DNA of 64,000 bases from Xanthobacteraceae bacterium (GTDB lineage: Bacteria > Pseudomonadota > Alphaproteobacteria > Rhizobiales > Xanthobacteraceae): assembly GCA_019635635.1 (NCBI GenBank), contig JAHBZB010000001.1, positions 744,001-808,000 of the forward strand, in the 5' to 3' direction. Made by a program: the position numbers and the translations under genes. Within the stretch, counting starts at the first letter, position 1. Each line of letters starts with the position of its first letter. Positions 17,481 to 26,260 of this stretch are shown piece by piece. The notes under the pieces were generated by a model. The model made no database searches and was not told the DNA's origin. It saw only the letters and a list, made by a program, of their open reading frames with translations.

Positions 17481-19097
17481 TTACGCCTGCTCGCGCAGCA
17501 TCCGGCGGATGACTTTTCCCGTCGTCGTCATCGGCATCGAATCCACGAACGCCACCTCGCGCGGATATTCGTGCGCGGCAAGCTGCGTTTTCACGAAATT
17601 CTGGATTTCAGCGGCGAGCGCGTCTGACGCCGCGTGGCCGGGCTTCAGTTGCACGAAGGCCTTGACGATCTCGGTGCGGATCGGATCGGGTTTTCCCACG
17701 ACCGCCGCAAGCGCGACCGCCGGATGGCGGATCAGGCAGTCCTCGATCTCTCCGGGGCCGATGCGGTAGCCCGCGGAAGTAATCACGTCGTCGTCGCGGC
17801 CGACGAAGAAGAAATAGCCTTCCTCGTCCTTGATGCCCTGATCGCCGGTGAGCATCCAGTCGCCGACGAATTTCTCGCGCGTCGCTTCCGGCCGCTTCCA
17901 GTATTCGAGGAACATCACCGGGTTCGGGCGCTTGACTGCGATCTGCCCGAGTTCGCCGGTCTTGCAGACCGAACCGTCCTCGCGAATGACCGCGACCACG
18001 TGGCCGGGGATCGCCTTGCCGATCGCGCCGGACTTCGACACGCCAAGCATGTGACAGGAGCCGAGCACGAGATTGCATTCGGTCTGGCCGTAGAACTCGT
18101 TGATGACGAGGCCGAAACTTTCCTTGCCCCACTCGTAGGTTTCGGCACCGAGCGACTCGCCGCCCGAGCCGAGCGTGCGCAGCTTCAGATCATGCCGGCC
18201 GCGCGGGCTTTTCGCCGAGCGCAGCATGCGAAGCGCCGTCGGCGGAATGAAGACATTGCGGATCTCGTGCTTCGCCATCAGCGCATAGGCTTCTTCCGGA
18301 TCGAACTTGTCGAACTTGCGCGAGACCACCGGCACGCCGTGATGGAGCGAGGGCAGGAGCACGTCGAGCAGGCCGCCGGCCCAGGCCCAGTCGGCGGGCG
18401 TCCAGAACAGATCGCCTTTCTGCGGGAACAGATCGTGCGGCATTTCCACGCCCGGCAAGTGGCCGAGCACCACGCGGTGGCCATGCAGCGCGCCTTTTGG
18501 CTGGCCCGTCGTGCCGGAGGTGTAGATCATCAGGCCCGGGTCGTCGGGCGAAGTGTCGGCAGCCGTGAAGGACGAAGACGCCTTCGACAGGAGTGCGTTG
18601 AAATCCTCGACATTACTTTCCGCGCCGTCGATGGAGATGACGAGTTTTAACTCCGGCGCTTCGTGGCGGATTTCCGCGACCTTCGCCGACCCTTGCGCGT
18701 TGGTGATGACGGCTTTTGCGCCCGAGTTTTGCAGACGATAGGAAACCGCCTCCGGCCCGAACACGATCGCGACGGGAAGCGCGACTGCGCCCAGCTTGTA
18801 GATCGCGGCATGAGAGGCCGCGACTTCCGGCGATTGCGGCATGTAGACGATTACGCGGTCGCCGCGTTCGATGCCCTTGGCACGCAGCACGTTTGCAAGC
18901 CGGTTGGACGTTTCGGAAAGCCAGCTAAACGAGAAAGTTTCGCTGCGGCCGTCCGGATGAACGTGAATGATCGCCGCGCGCTCCGGCGCGACCGCCGCCC
19001 ATTTGTCGGAAATATCGACGCCGATGTTGTAGCGGGCCGGAATCTGCCAGCGGAAATTCCGCGTAAGCTCGTCGAAATTCTTCGCTTGCGGCAGCAT
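17481..19097 (-). CDS. Acyl-CoA/acetyl-CoA synthetase (ACSM-like, AMP-forming)
   Basis: A 538-residue adenylate-forming ligase of the medium-chain acyl-CoA synthetase group. The P-loop is MIYTSGTTGQPKGALHGHR (about 189-207). The adenine-binding part is NEFYGQTECNLVLG, the hinge region GRDDDVITSAGYRIGPGEIE, and the catalytic lysine sits in MTTTGKVIRR near the end. The motif WTPADWAWAGG is typical of ACSM/benzoate-CoA-ligase-like enzymes. The substrate is likely a short or medium carboxylic acid. It belongs to a different branch from the FATP-type synthetase at 13671. ATG with downstream family N-terminus supports the start. Confidence 0.9.
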   Translation of the reverse strand: MLPQAKNFDELTRNFRWQIPARYNIGVDISDKWAAVAPERAAIIHVHPDGRSETFSFSWLSETSNRLANVLRAKGIERGDRVIVYMPQSPEVAASHAAIYKLGAVALPVAIVFGPEAVSYRLQNSGAKAVITNAQGSAKVAEIRHEAPELKLVISIDGAESNVEDFNALLSKASSSFTAADTSPDDPGLMIYTSGTTGQPKGALHGHRVVLGHLPGVEMPHDLFPQKGDLFWTPADWAWAGGLLDVLLPSLHHGVPVVSRKFDKFDPEEAYALMAKHEIRNVFIPPTALRMLRSAKSPRGRHDLKLRTLGSGGESLGAETYEWGKESFGLVINEFYGQTECNLVLGSCHMLGVSKSGAIGKAIPGHVVAVIREDGSVCKTGELGQIAVKRPNPVMFLEYWKRPEATREKFVGDWMLTGDQGIKDEEGYFFFVGRDDDVITSAGYRIGPGEIEDCLIRHPAVALAAVVGKPDPIRTEIVKAFVQLKPGHAASDALAAEIQNFVKTQLAAHEYPREVAFVDSMPMTTTGKVIRRMLREQA

Positions 19098-19136
19098 CTG
19101 CTTCTCCGGTCTTAAGGGCCGGGAAGCGTTGTAGCG

Positions 19137-19652
19137 CTACTTGTCGGGTTCGGCGAGTACGAGCGCCCAGAACACTTTGTACTTAGAGTTTGGCGCGTAT
19201 GCGGTCGCGATGCCGAACTTGGTCGCACCCGAGAGCAGCATGTTCTTGTTGTGTGAGGGCGAGTCGCGCCAGCCGGAGAAGGCTTCAGCCAATGTGTGAT
19301 AGCCCGCACCGACATTCTCGGCCGCAGTCTTCGCGTCGAAACCGGAAGCCTTCAGGCGCTTGGTGAAATTCTTGCCGCCTGGATCGTGCGTCACCTGATT
19401 GCGCTGCGCCATGGCTTTCGCCTGCGCTTCGGCCATCTCGACCAGGCGCACGTCGATTTCGAGCCGCGGCAAACCGTTCTTCTGGCGATAGTCGGAAAGG
19501 AGCGATGCGGCGGCGGCGACGTTCACCTGCGCTTCGGCGCGCGCCAGGTCGTCGTAGAACGCGGGCTGCTGCGGCACCGGAGTCGTGGTGGCGCAGCCGG
19601 CGAGTGCGACGATGCCGAGTATGGTGCAGATATCCATGAGTCCCCGACGCAT
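19137..19652 (-). CDS. CAP-domain (SCP-like) lipoprotein
   Basis: A 171-residue lipoprotein. The signal ends in the lipobox ALAGC with Cys20. The rest is a CAP domain: the histidine in QVTHDPGGKNFTKRL, the sequence AAENVGAGYHT and the motif GWRDSPSHNKNML match the conserved cavity residues of bacterial CAP proteins. Family members bind lipids or act as secreted scaffolds or proteases; the role here is unknown. It lies 26 bp downstream of the large mechanosensitive channel gene on the same strand, so the two may share a transcript. Confidence 0.85.
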   Translation of the reverse strand: MRRGLMDICTILGIVALAGCATTTPVPQQPAFYDDLARAEAQVNVAAAASLLSDYRQKNGLPRLEIDVRLVEMAEAQAKAMAQRNQVTHDPGGKNFTKRLKASGFDAKTAAENVGAGYHTLAEAFSGWRDSPSHNKNMLLSGATKFGIATAYAPNSKYKVFWALVLAEPDK

Positions 19653-19678
19653 GATGTGCTTTTGCTACCCTGAACAGC

Positions 19679-22114
19679 TTAACGCTTGCTTGCCGGCGGC
19701 GGGCTTTGTTCCTCGTGACCGGCGCCCGCCTTGCCGCCGAGCAGCGGTTCCTGTCTGCCCGTGGCATCGACAATCCGCATTTCCTGCTGCGGGAACGGAA
19801 TATCGATACCGTTCTCACGAAACGCCCTCAGGATCGCAAAATGCAGGTCGCTTTTCGTTCCGAGCATGACACTGACGGAATCGACAATGCAGCGCAGTTC
19901 CATGTTGAGCGCGCTGTCGCCGAAATTCATGAAGAACACGATGGGTTCCGGATTCTTCATAACGCGCGGATGCTGCTGCGCCTCATGCAGCAGGATTTCC
20001 CGCACCTTCTCGACATCCGAATCGTAAGACACACCGACCTTGATTGCGATGCGGGCGATCTGGTTCTTGTGAGTCCAGTTCGTGACGGCGCTCGTAATCA
20101 GTTCGGAATTCGGAATGATTACGCTTGCGCGGTCGAAGGTTTCGACTTCGGTGGAACGGACGCTGATGCGCCGGACATAGCCCTCGCTGCCCTTTACGCT
20201 CACCATATCGCCGACCTTGACCGGCCGTTCGGTGAGCAAAATCAGGCCCGAGACGAAATTCGATACGATCGCCTGCAAGCCGAAGCCGATGCCGACAGAG
20301 AGCGCGCCCGCGACCAGCGCGATATTTTCCAGGTTGAGGCCGAGCCGGGCGAGGGCCAACGAGATCGCAGCGATCACGCCGATATACCCCGCGATCGTCG
20401 CAACCGAATTCTTCAGGCTTTGGTCGAGCGAGGTTCGCGGCAGAACCGTGTTCGCGAGCCAGCGTTGCAGAATACGGGAGAGATAGAACCCGACCAGCAG
20501 CACCAGCACCGATGCGCTGATGTCGTAGAGCGAGATTTTTATTTTTCCAAACTCGATGCCGAGCGACGCGCGGTCGAAGCTCGCGGCAAGATCGGTGAGT
20601 GAGGTGCCCCAGTTACCGACGATCAGGAAGATTGCGACGATAAAAACCAGCACGCGCGCGGCGCCGGCAAAGAGCGCAGCGGCAAGCTCGAGGCTCTGCG
20701 TGCGAACGCCGACCGTTGATGCGAAGCTGCGCCCGCGTTTGGTATGCGCCTTCAGGCTTTCGTCGAAATAGGCGTTGATGAGCGACAGAACGACGTAAGC
20801 GCTCGCGATGACAATCGCGGCATGGACCAGGCGGCTCGTCAGGAAGGAGGCGAGCCAGTTGTAGCCGGTCAGCACGCTGCCGAGAATGACGGTCGCGACG
20901 ATCCAGAGCAGAAGCCGCATCCAGTTCGGCGCGGGTTCTTCCTTGCCTTCTTCGACGGCCTGTCGCGTTTTCATCAACGCGCGAATGATGACGATGGCGA
21001 TCAACCCGGCCATCAGAGCGCTGGTTGCCGTCAGTAGAAGACGCGGCGCATCCAGGCTGCGATGAACGATATTCAGCGCCGCGCCGATGGCGGCAATGAG
21101 CAATCCGTAGATCGAATAGGCATAGAAACGCGAAGCGGTTTCGTCACTGATATTCAGTATGCGGAGCGCAGGCGTGGCCGGCCGCAGCAAAGCGTTCGCC
21201 AGCGCGCTGCCGGTCGCATAGAGCGTGATCGCGGCAAGCACCGCCAGTGCCGACTTGTGTGCCTGGTCGGCCAGAAAATCGAACGACGACAGAATTTCGA
21301 TGACGCCATAGACTACAAGCGGAAGCGCTACCGCGTCGAGGATCGAATCCCGCAGCGCCGCTTTTGCGCGCTGGAGGCGGAGCAAGGCGCCGTTGTCGGA
21401 ACTATTGGCCTTCGTCTGCGTGAAATAGCGGCTGAGCCAGCGGTGCGCGAGAAAAATTCCGGTAATCAGCGCAAGGCACAGCAGGAGCGCAACCGTTGCG
21501 CGTTGCTCGACTTCGACGGACTGCGAAACGGCGGCGAACCATTCCTTCGCGCGGGTGGCGGCGGTTTCGTATTCCGCCGGAAGCGCCTTGGCTGCGCCGA
21601 TCCAGAGCTTGGGATCGAGAATGCTCATCGAGCGCTCGAACAGCCGGTCGGTGAGCCGGGTGCGGCGAACTTCCTCGATGCGCGCCGCGATCTGGTCGCC
21701 ACGCAGAATCAATACGCGCGCCTGCTTCATCAGGCCGTCGATTTCCGCCTGCTGGCCGCCGAGCACCTTGCGCTGCTCGGCGATATTCGAAGCTTCCGGT
21801 GCGGCATCCTTGCCGGGTACCGGACCCAGGGCTTTGACCTGCGTTTCGATCTCGGCGAGGCGAGGTTGCAGACGCTCGACGAGCTTCACGAGTTCGTCGC
21901 GCAACGGCTCGATCGCTTCGCGCAACCGCAAGAGTTCGGAGCGGCGGCTCTGCGAAGTGATTCCTGTTTCGACATAGTCGAATACCGAGCCGATCGTTTC
22001 CAGCCGCACGCGCATTTCGGAGTTGCTCTGCTGCTGCTGTCCGAAAGCGGGTTGCACGTACAGGGCGACGATGCCGAGAAGTGCGAAAGCGAGCGTGCGA
22101 AGGTTCGGGATCAT
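19679..22114 (-). CDS. Large MscS-family mechanosensitive channel with DUF3772 N-terminus
   Basis: About 811 residues. The signal peptide is at about 1-25 (cleavage after FG/Q). A periplasmic coiled region rich in Glu, Leu and Arg follows (DUF3772-type), then about ten membrane segments. The MscS core has the pore helix pattern VAGALSVGIGFGLQAIVSNFVSG, then the beta domain beginning ERPVKVGDMVSVKGSEGYV. Such channels release solutes on hypo-osmotic shock. An in-frame start further upstream (22159 or 22165) is possible, but the ATG at 22114 puts the signal peptide at the N-terminus. The CAP lipoprotein follows closely. Confidence 0.87.
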   Translation of the reverse strand: MIPNLRTLAFALLGIVALYVQPAFGQQQQSNSEMRVRLETIGSVFDYVETGITSQSRRSELLRLREAIEPLRDELVKLVERLQPRLAEIETQVKALGPVPGKDAAPEASNIAEQRKVLGGQQAEIDGLMKQARVLILRGDQIAARIEEVRRTRLTDRLFERSMSILDPKLWIGAAKALPAEYETAATRAKEWFAAVSQSVEVEQRATVALLLCLALITGIFLAHRWLSRYFTQTKANSSDNGALLRLQRAKAALRDSILDAVALPLVVYGVIEILSSFDFLADQAHKSALAVLAAITLYATGSALANALLRPATPALRILNISDETASRFYAYSIYGLLIAAIGAALNIVHRSLDAPRLLLTATSALMAGLIAIVIIRALMKTRQAVEEGKEEPAPNWMRLLLWIVATVILGSVLTGYNWLASFLTSRLVHAAIVIASAYVVLSLINAYFDESLKAHTKRGRSFASTVGVRTQSLELAAALFAGAARVLVFIVAIFLIVGNWGTSLTDLAASFDRASLGIEFGKIKISLYDISASVLVLLVGFYLSRILQRWLANTVLPRTSLDQSLKNSVATIAGYIGVIAAISLALARLGLNLENIALVAGALSVGIGFGLQAIVSNFVSGLILLTERPVKVGDMVSVKGSEGYVRRISVRSTEVETFDRASVIIPNSELITSAVTNWTHKNQIARIAIKVGVSYDSDVEKVREILLHEAQQHPRVMKNPEPIVFFMNFGDSALNMELRCIVDSVSVMLGTKSDLHFAILRAFRENGIDIPFPQQEMRIVDATGRQEPLLGGKAGAGHEEQSPPPASKR

Positions 22115-22187
22115 TGCGTTTGCCGCGGGCAATTTGGGGGAGGGTCGGGCGATAGCCATGAACAACGGATGTGGCCGGAATAGGAAC

Positions 22188-22264
22188 TGGCGGTCCCGGA
22201 GGGAATCGAACCCCCGACCTTCGGTTTAGGAAACCGCTGCTCTATCCGGCTGAGCTACGGGACC
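22188..22264 (-). tRNA. tRNA-Arg (anticodon CCT)
   Basis: On the minus strand a full 77-base tRNA can be folded. The acceptor GGTCCCG pairs with CGGGACC, the D-arm contains AGCTCAGCCGGATAGAGC, the anticodon loop TTCCTAA carries CCT, the T-arm is GGGGGTTCGATTCCCTC, and the end is GCCA with encoded CCA at 22188-22190. CCT reads AGG, a rare arginine codon in GC-rich genomes. It lies 73 bp upstream of the channel gene start. No integrase lies next to it. Confidence 0.96.
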
Positions 22265-22356
22265 GGCTGCGGTCAGGGTCTAACACAGGGAATCGGGACT
22301 TTGCAGCATCGGCCTTGCCTCTTGCGGGCATCCGGCGAAGCCGCAGAATCGGTCCC

Positions 22357-23163
22357 ATGGCCTCGTACATAAAGCCCTTGCTGGCGGGCATCCTGATCTT
22401 CAGTGGCGTGCTTGCAGCGTCCGCGCAGGATCACGCTGCGTGCGGCGGCAAGCCCTATCCGGCGCGCATCACGGAGGCGCTCGACGGGCACTCGCTGCGG
22501 CTTGCCGACGGCCGTGTCGTGCGAATCATCAATGTGATCGCGCCGGTCGGACTCGATGGCGACCGGGATGCCGTGGCGCGTGCGAAAACCGCGCTCGGCG
22601 AAATCGTAAACGGCAAGGACGCAATGCTGTTTCTCGAATCGGAATCGAACGACCGCTACGGAAGATTGTCGGCACAGGCGATCCGCGTCGAAGGCAATCT
22701 CTGGCTGGAAGCGCATCTCGTCGAGCGCGGGATTGCGCGCGTCTATTTCGTGACAAATGGCGAATGCGCCCGGGCGCTTCTGCAAAACGAATCGAAGGCG
22801 CGCCTCGCAAAGACCGGACTCTGGAACGATCCGAAATTTGCGGTGTTCGATGCGGAAGCGGTCGAGTCCCTGCTTGCCGCCGAAGGCCGCTTCGTCGTGG
22901 TCGAAGGCACGATCCGGCATGTGGGCGAGGCGCGGCGGCGGCTCTATCTCGACTTCGGGCGGCGCTTCACGAAAGATTTTACCATTATCCTGCCTGATAA
23001 CGTCCGGAAAATGCTCGCCGCCTCCGGTTCCGACCCCAAAAGCTGGCGCGGCAAGCGCATCCGCGTTAGAGGTATCTTGTTCTCCTGGGGCGGGCCTGCC
23101 ATCGAATTGAATCAGGCGCAGGCTATCGAACTCTTGGATCGCGACATCCCGAAGAGCGAATGA
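22357..23163 (+). CDS. Secreted SNase-like (thermonuclease-fold) protein with altered active site
   Basis: A 268-residue protein with a signal peptide (about 1-23) followed by a staphylococcal-nuclease-like fold. The sequence ALDGHSLRLADGRVVRIINV matches the first strands and includes the active-site arginine (Arg56). The second arginine is in NDRYGR (Arg103). The glutamate that normally follows (APE) is replaced: the sequence reads IAPVGLDGD, with valine at 64. Activity as a nuclease is therefore doubtful. A C-terminal domain of about 100 residues has no assignment. Its stop overlaps the start of the M48 protease gene (ATGA). Confidence 0.78.
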   Translation: MASYIKPLLAGILIFSGVLAASAQDHAACGGKPYPARITEALDGHSLRLADGRVVRIINVIAPVGLDGDRDAVARAKTALGEIVNGKDAMLFLESESNDRYGRLSAQAIRVEGNLWLEAHLVERGIARVYFVTNGECARALLQNESKARLAKTGLWNDPKFAVFDAEAVESLLAAEGRFVVVEGTIRHVGEARRRLYLDFGRRFTKDFTIILPDNVRKMLAASGSDPKSWRGKRIRVRGILFSWGGPAIELNQAQAIELLDRDIPKSE

Positions 23164-24641
23164 TGGAAAGGCTTGCGCGACTGTCGAAGCGATTCCGCGC
23201 CGTTTCCGGCGGCGCCCTGCTTTCGCTCGCGCTCGCGTCGTGCTCGACCTTCAATCTCGACCAGATCGGCTGGAGCCAGATCACGCCGCGGGAGCAGGAC
23301 GCGGTCGCGGAGTCGCTGCCGCCGGCGCAGCGCAAGGAACACGAGCGGCTGGTCTCGACTTATGGCGGCGTTTACCGCGCGCCGGAATTGCAGGCACTCA
23401 TTGAGCAGACGATCACGCGGCTCGGTGCGGCGTCCGAGAAGCCGGAACTGAAATATCGCGTCACCATCCTGAACTCGCCCGCGATCAACGCCTTCGCGCT
23501 GCCGGGCGGATCGCTCTACGTCACGCGCGGGCTGATTTCGCTCGCCAACGACACGGCGGAATTATCGTCGGTGCTCTCGCACGAGATGGCGCATGTCGTG
23601 GCACGACACGCCGCGATCCGCGAGGAGCAAATCCGCGCGGCGGTGCTGAACAGCCGCGCGATTTCCGACACGCTCAGCGATCCGCAACTCGGCGCGCTCG
23701 CGCTTGCGCGCTCGCAGCTTTCGATCGCGAAGTTCTCGCGCGGGCAGGAACTGGAAGCCGACGCGGTCGGCGTCGGCATCGCGGCGCGCGCGGGCTACGA
23801 TCCCTTCGGCGCGTCGCGTTTTCTCACGTCGATGGGCCGTTTCGCGCAGTTGCGCGCGACTTCGCTGGGCGCCGGACAGTCGAAGGATCTCGACTTCCTT
23901 TCGAGCCATCCTTCGACGCCGGAGCGCATTTCGATCGCAGTCGCGAACGCCAAGCAGTTCGCCAACCCGAGGGCGGTGGAACGCGACCGGGAGCTTTTCC
24001 TGAAAGCGCTCGATGGCGTCGTGTTCGGCGACGATCCGAAGGAAGGCTTCGTGCGCGGGCGGAACTTCCTGCATCCCAATCTCGGCATTGCCTTCACCGC
24101 GCCGGAGAACTTCACGCTCGAAAATACGCCGCAGGCGGTGCTCGGCGCGACCCCGAACGGCAAGGAGGCGCTGCGGCTTGACGCCATCAAGGCGAACGAG
24201 TCGCAGACGCTCGCCGAGTATATTTCGAACGGCTGGGTCGAGGGCATCGACACGACCTCGATCGAGCAGCTTCAGATCAACGGCTTCGACGCGGTGACCG
24301 CGACCGCGCGCGGCGAGCAGTGGTCGTTCCGGCTTTATGCCATACGCCTCGGCGGCAGCGTCTACCGGATCGCATTCGCGGCGCGTGATCTCACGCCGGA
24401 AATTGAATCCGCGTTCCGGCAGGCGGCGACGACCTTCCGCCGGGTGCCGCCGGAAGAAGCGCAGGCGATCAAGCCGCTGCGCATCCGGCTTCATCGCGTC
24501 GTACACGGCGACACGCCGGAGAAGCTCGCGGCCCGCATGGCCTACGAGAATCGTCCGCTCGAGCGCTTTCTGGTTATCAACGGCATGCAGCGCGGCGCGC
24601 GGCTCACGCCCGGCGATTACGTCAAGCTGATTGTCGAATAG
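23160..24641 (+). CDS. M48 family periplasmic metalloprotease lipoprotein (BepA/YfgC-like)
   Basis: A 493-residue lipoprotein with lipobox LASC (Cys28). The zinc protease signature HEMAH is at about 141-145 (LSHEMAHVVARHAA), and the third ligand glutamate is in QELEADAVGV at about 200. The family acts in outer-membrane protein quality control in the periplasm. The C-terminal 60 residues (HRVVHGDTPEKLAARM to LTPGDYVKLIVE) resemble a LysM-like envelope-binding module, in place of the TPR repeats of BepA. The start overlaps the SNase-like gene stop, and a strong terminator follows 9 bp after its stop. Confidence 0.88.
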   Translation: MMERLARLSKRFRAVSGGALLSLALASCSTFNLDQIGWSQITPREQDAVAESLPPAQRKEHERLVSTYGGVYRAPELQALIEQTITRLGAASEKPELKYRVTILNSPAINAFALPGGSLYVTRGLISLANDTAELSSVLSHEMAHVVARHAAIREEQIRAAVLNSRAISDTLSDPQLGALALARSQLSIAKFSRGQELEADAVGVGIAARAGYDPFGASRFLTSMGRFAQLRATSLGAGQSKDLDFLSSHPSTPERISIAVANAKQFANPRAVERDRELFLKALDGVVFGDDPKEGFVRGRNFLHPNLGIAFTAPENFTLENTPQAVLGATPNGKEALRLDAIKANESQTLAEYISNGWVEGIDTTSIEQLQINGFDAVTATARGEQWSFRLYAIRLGGSVYRIAFAARDLTPEIESAFRQAATTFRRVPPEEAQAIKPLRIRLHRVVHGDTPEKLAARMAYENRPLERFLVINGMQRGARLTPGDYVKLIVE

Positions 24642-24649
24642 GCAAAGAA

Positions 24650-24675
24650 AAAGGCCCGGAGCGATCCGGGCCTTT
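24650..24675. terminator. Bidirectional rho-independent terminator between M48 protease and carD
   Basis: AAAGGCCCGGA, a GCGA loop, then TCCGGGCCTTT form a perfect 11-bp stem. A-runs on the left and T-rich sequence on the right give a U-tract in both directions, which suits the two convergent genes. Confidence 0.9.
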
Positions 24676-24698
24676 CTCGTTCATTCTTCCGAATTCTT

Positions 24699-25268
24699 TC
24701 AGGCGGCTGCTTCCTGCTCGTCGGTGCCTTCGGCTTTCGCCTTGTTGCGGGTCGGCGCCTTCATGAGCTGGGTTTCGATCAGCTTCGCAGCTTCGGTTTC
24801 GGTGATGTCTTCGACCGCCGAAAGCTCGCGGACCATGCGGTCGAGCGCTGCTTCGTAAAGCTGCCGCTCCGAATAGGACTGCTCCGGCTGGCTCTCCGAG
24901 CGGAACAGGTCGCGCACGACTTCCGCGATCTGGATGAGGTCGCCCGAATTGATCTTCGCTTCGTATTCCTGCGCGCGGCGCGACCACATGGTGCGCTTGA
25001 TGCGGGCGCGGCCCTTGAGCGTTTCGAGCGCTTTCTTCACGACATCAGGACCGGCGAGCTTGCGCATGCCGACCGACGCCGCTTTCGACGTGGGGACGCG
25101 CAGCGTCATCTTGTCCTTGGCGAAGGAGATGACGAAAAGCTCGAGCTTGTAGCCCGCGACTTCCTGTTCCTCGATACGAACGATCTGCCCGACGCCGTGA
25201 GCCGGATAAACGATGTGCTCGTTGGTCTTGAAACCTTGGCGGGTCTGGGTCTTCTTCGGGGTGGTCAT
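24699..25268 (-). CDS. carD: CarD family transcriptional regulator
   Basis: A 189-residue protein that binds RNA polymerase beta through its N-terminal Tudor-like domain (HIVYPAHGVGQIVRIEEQEV at about 18-37) and promoter DNA through its C-terminal helices. CarD/CdnL stabilises open complexes, notably at rRNA promoters. The tail is alanine- and glutamate-rich. A probable sigma-70-type promoter lies about 200 bp upstream. The carD-fdxA-S4-helicase order is, from memory, conserved in related alphaproteobacteria. Confidence 0.93.
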   Translation of the reverse strand: MTTPKKTQTRQGFKTNEHIVYPAHGVGQIVRIEEQEVAGYKLELFVISFAKDKMTLRVPTSKAASVGMRKLAGPDVVKKALETLKGRARIKRTMWSRRAQEYEAKINSGDLIQIAEVVRDLFRSESQPEQSYSERQLYEAALDRMVRELSAVEDITETEAAKLIETQLMKAPTRNKAKAEGTDEQEAAA

Positions 25269-25470
25269 TCTGGCTTCTGCTCCTGTGCCGGCATACCGGC
25301 CTTACGCGACTGAAGTTCCGTCAGACGCCAGTTGAATCCTCGCAGCGATACTACTTCCGCGCGCCCCACGAAGGGTAAGGCGTGTGAAAACAGGCTCTCA
25401 GCTTGGATTCTAAGTCGGGCGGCTCCTCGGAGCGCCCTACATCTTGCGATCAGAACGGGCGACTGTGGGA

Positions 25471-25498
25471 AATATAGCACATTTTCCCAAAAAATCAA
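25471..25498 (-). promoter_or_regulatory. Predicted sigma-70-type promoter for carD
   Basis: Read on the minus strand: TTGATT, 16 bases, TATATT. The -10 element matches five of six consensus bases and the -35 element four of six. The AT-rich 30 bp stand out from the GC-rich context. A 7-bp inverted repeat (TGGGAAA/TTTCCCA, 25466-25489) overlaps the -10 and spacer, so it could also be an operator. The implied 5' leader is about 190 bases. Confidence 0.5.
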
Positions 25499-25561
25499 CG
25501 GTTTGCCGCGCTGCGAGCAGATCACGCCGGCCGGCATGGTTAGCGGGCCGGAAGCCCGATC

Positions 25562-25897
25562 CTAGTCGCCCTCGCCGGGCTTGTCGGAGAAATACTGCTC
25601 CTTGCCCTCGACCCCGTCCCACTCCTTGGCGTCGTCCGGCGGCTCGCGCTTGATCGTGATGTTCGGCCACTGCTTCGCATATTCGGCGTTGAGCGCGATC
25701 CACTTCTCGAGTCCCGGCACAGTATCAGGCTTGATCGCCTCCGCCGGGCATTCCGGCTCGCAGACGCCGCAATCGATGCATTCGTCCGGATGGATGACGA
25801 GCATGTTCTCGCCTTCGTAGAAGCAGTCCACCGGACAGACTTCCACGCAGTCCATGTATTTGCAGCGGATGCACTTGTCGTTGACGACGTAGGTCAT
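25562..25897 (-). CDS. fdxA: Seven-iron ferredoxin FdxA
   Basis: A 111-residue electron carrier with one [3Fe-4S] and one [4Fe-4S] cluster. By alignment with Azotobacter ferredoxin I, Cys9, Cys17 and Cys50 bind the 3Fe cluster, and Cys21, Cys40, Cys43 and Cys46 the 4Fe cluster; Cys12 and Cys25 are also conserved. The C-terminal half (from [10 protein letters not shown]) is the usual FdxA extension, ending in an acidic tail. Its redox partners cannot be deduced here. It lies 72 bp from the S4-protein gene on the same strand. Confidence 0.95.
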   Translation of the reverse strand: MTYVVNDKCIRCKYMDCVEVCPVDCFYEGENMLVIHPDECIDCGVCEPECPAEAIKPDTVPGLEKWIALNAEYAKQWPNITIKREPPDDAKEWDGVEGKEQYFSDKPGEGD

Positions 25898-25969
25898 CGG
25901 AAACCCGGTTCTTCGCGGGGAGCGGACTAGCGCAGGCCCCCATCTTTGCCAAGCGCTTGGCCGCGAGGG

Positions 25970-26260
25970 TCAGCCTTGCGCGTTCACACTCTCATATGTG
26001 TGCCGGGCGGCGTTTGCGTCAGCGCGGCGCGGCAATATGCCCGTTACTTTCAGCACGCGGACGCGAGCGGGCAGCGCGATCGTCAGCACGTCGCCGGGTT
26101 TCACCGCATGCGCAGGCTGTTCCGCGCGTGCGCCGTTGATACGGACATAGCCTTCGCTGACGAGGCCTGCTGCGATGGTCCGGGTCTTCACGATCCGGGC
26201 GTGCCAGATCCAGCGGTCAAGGCGCTGAGATGCGATGGAAGCGCGGGTAGCGCCGCTCAA
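25970..26260 (-). CDS. S4-domain RNA-binding protein (Hsp15-like)
   Basis: A 96-residue protein made almost only of an S4 domain (QRLDRWIWHARIVKTRTIAAGLVSEGYVRINGAR, given here as description of residues 12-45 in two halves: QRLDRWIWHARIVK and GYVRING). Hsp15 binds stalled 50S subunits carrying nascent chains. The C-terminal tail is shorter than in E. coli Hsp15. Its ATG overlaps the stop of the helicase gene (ATGA), linking it to RNA metabolism. Confidence 0.86.
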   Translation of the reverse strand: MSGATRASIASQRLDRWIWHARIVKTRTIAAGLVSEGYVRINGARAEQPAHAVKPGDVLTIALPARVRVLKVTGILPRRADANAARHTYESVNAQG

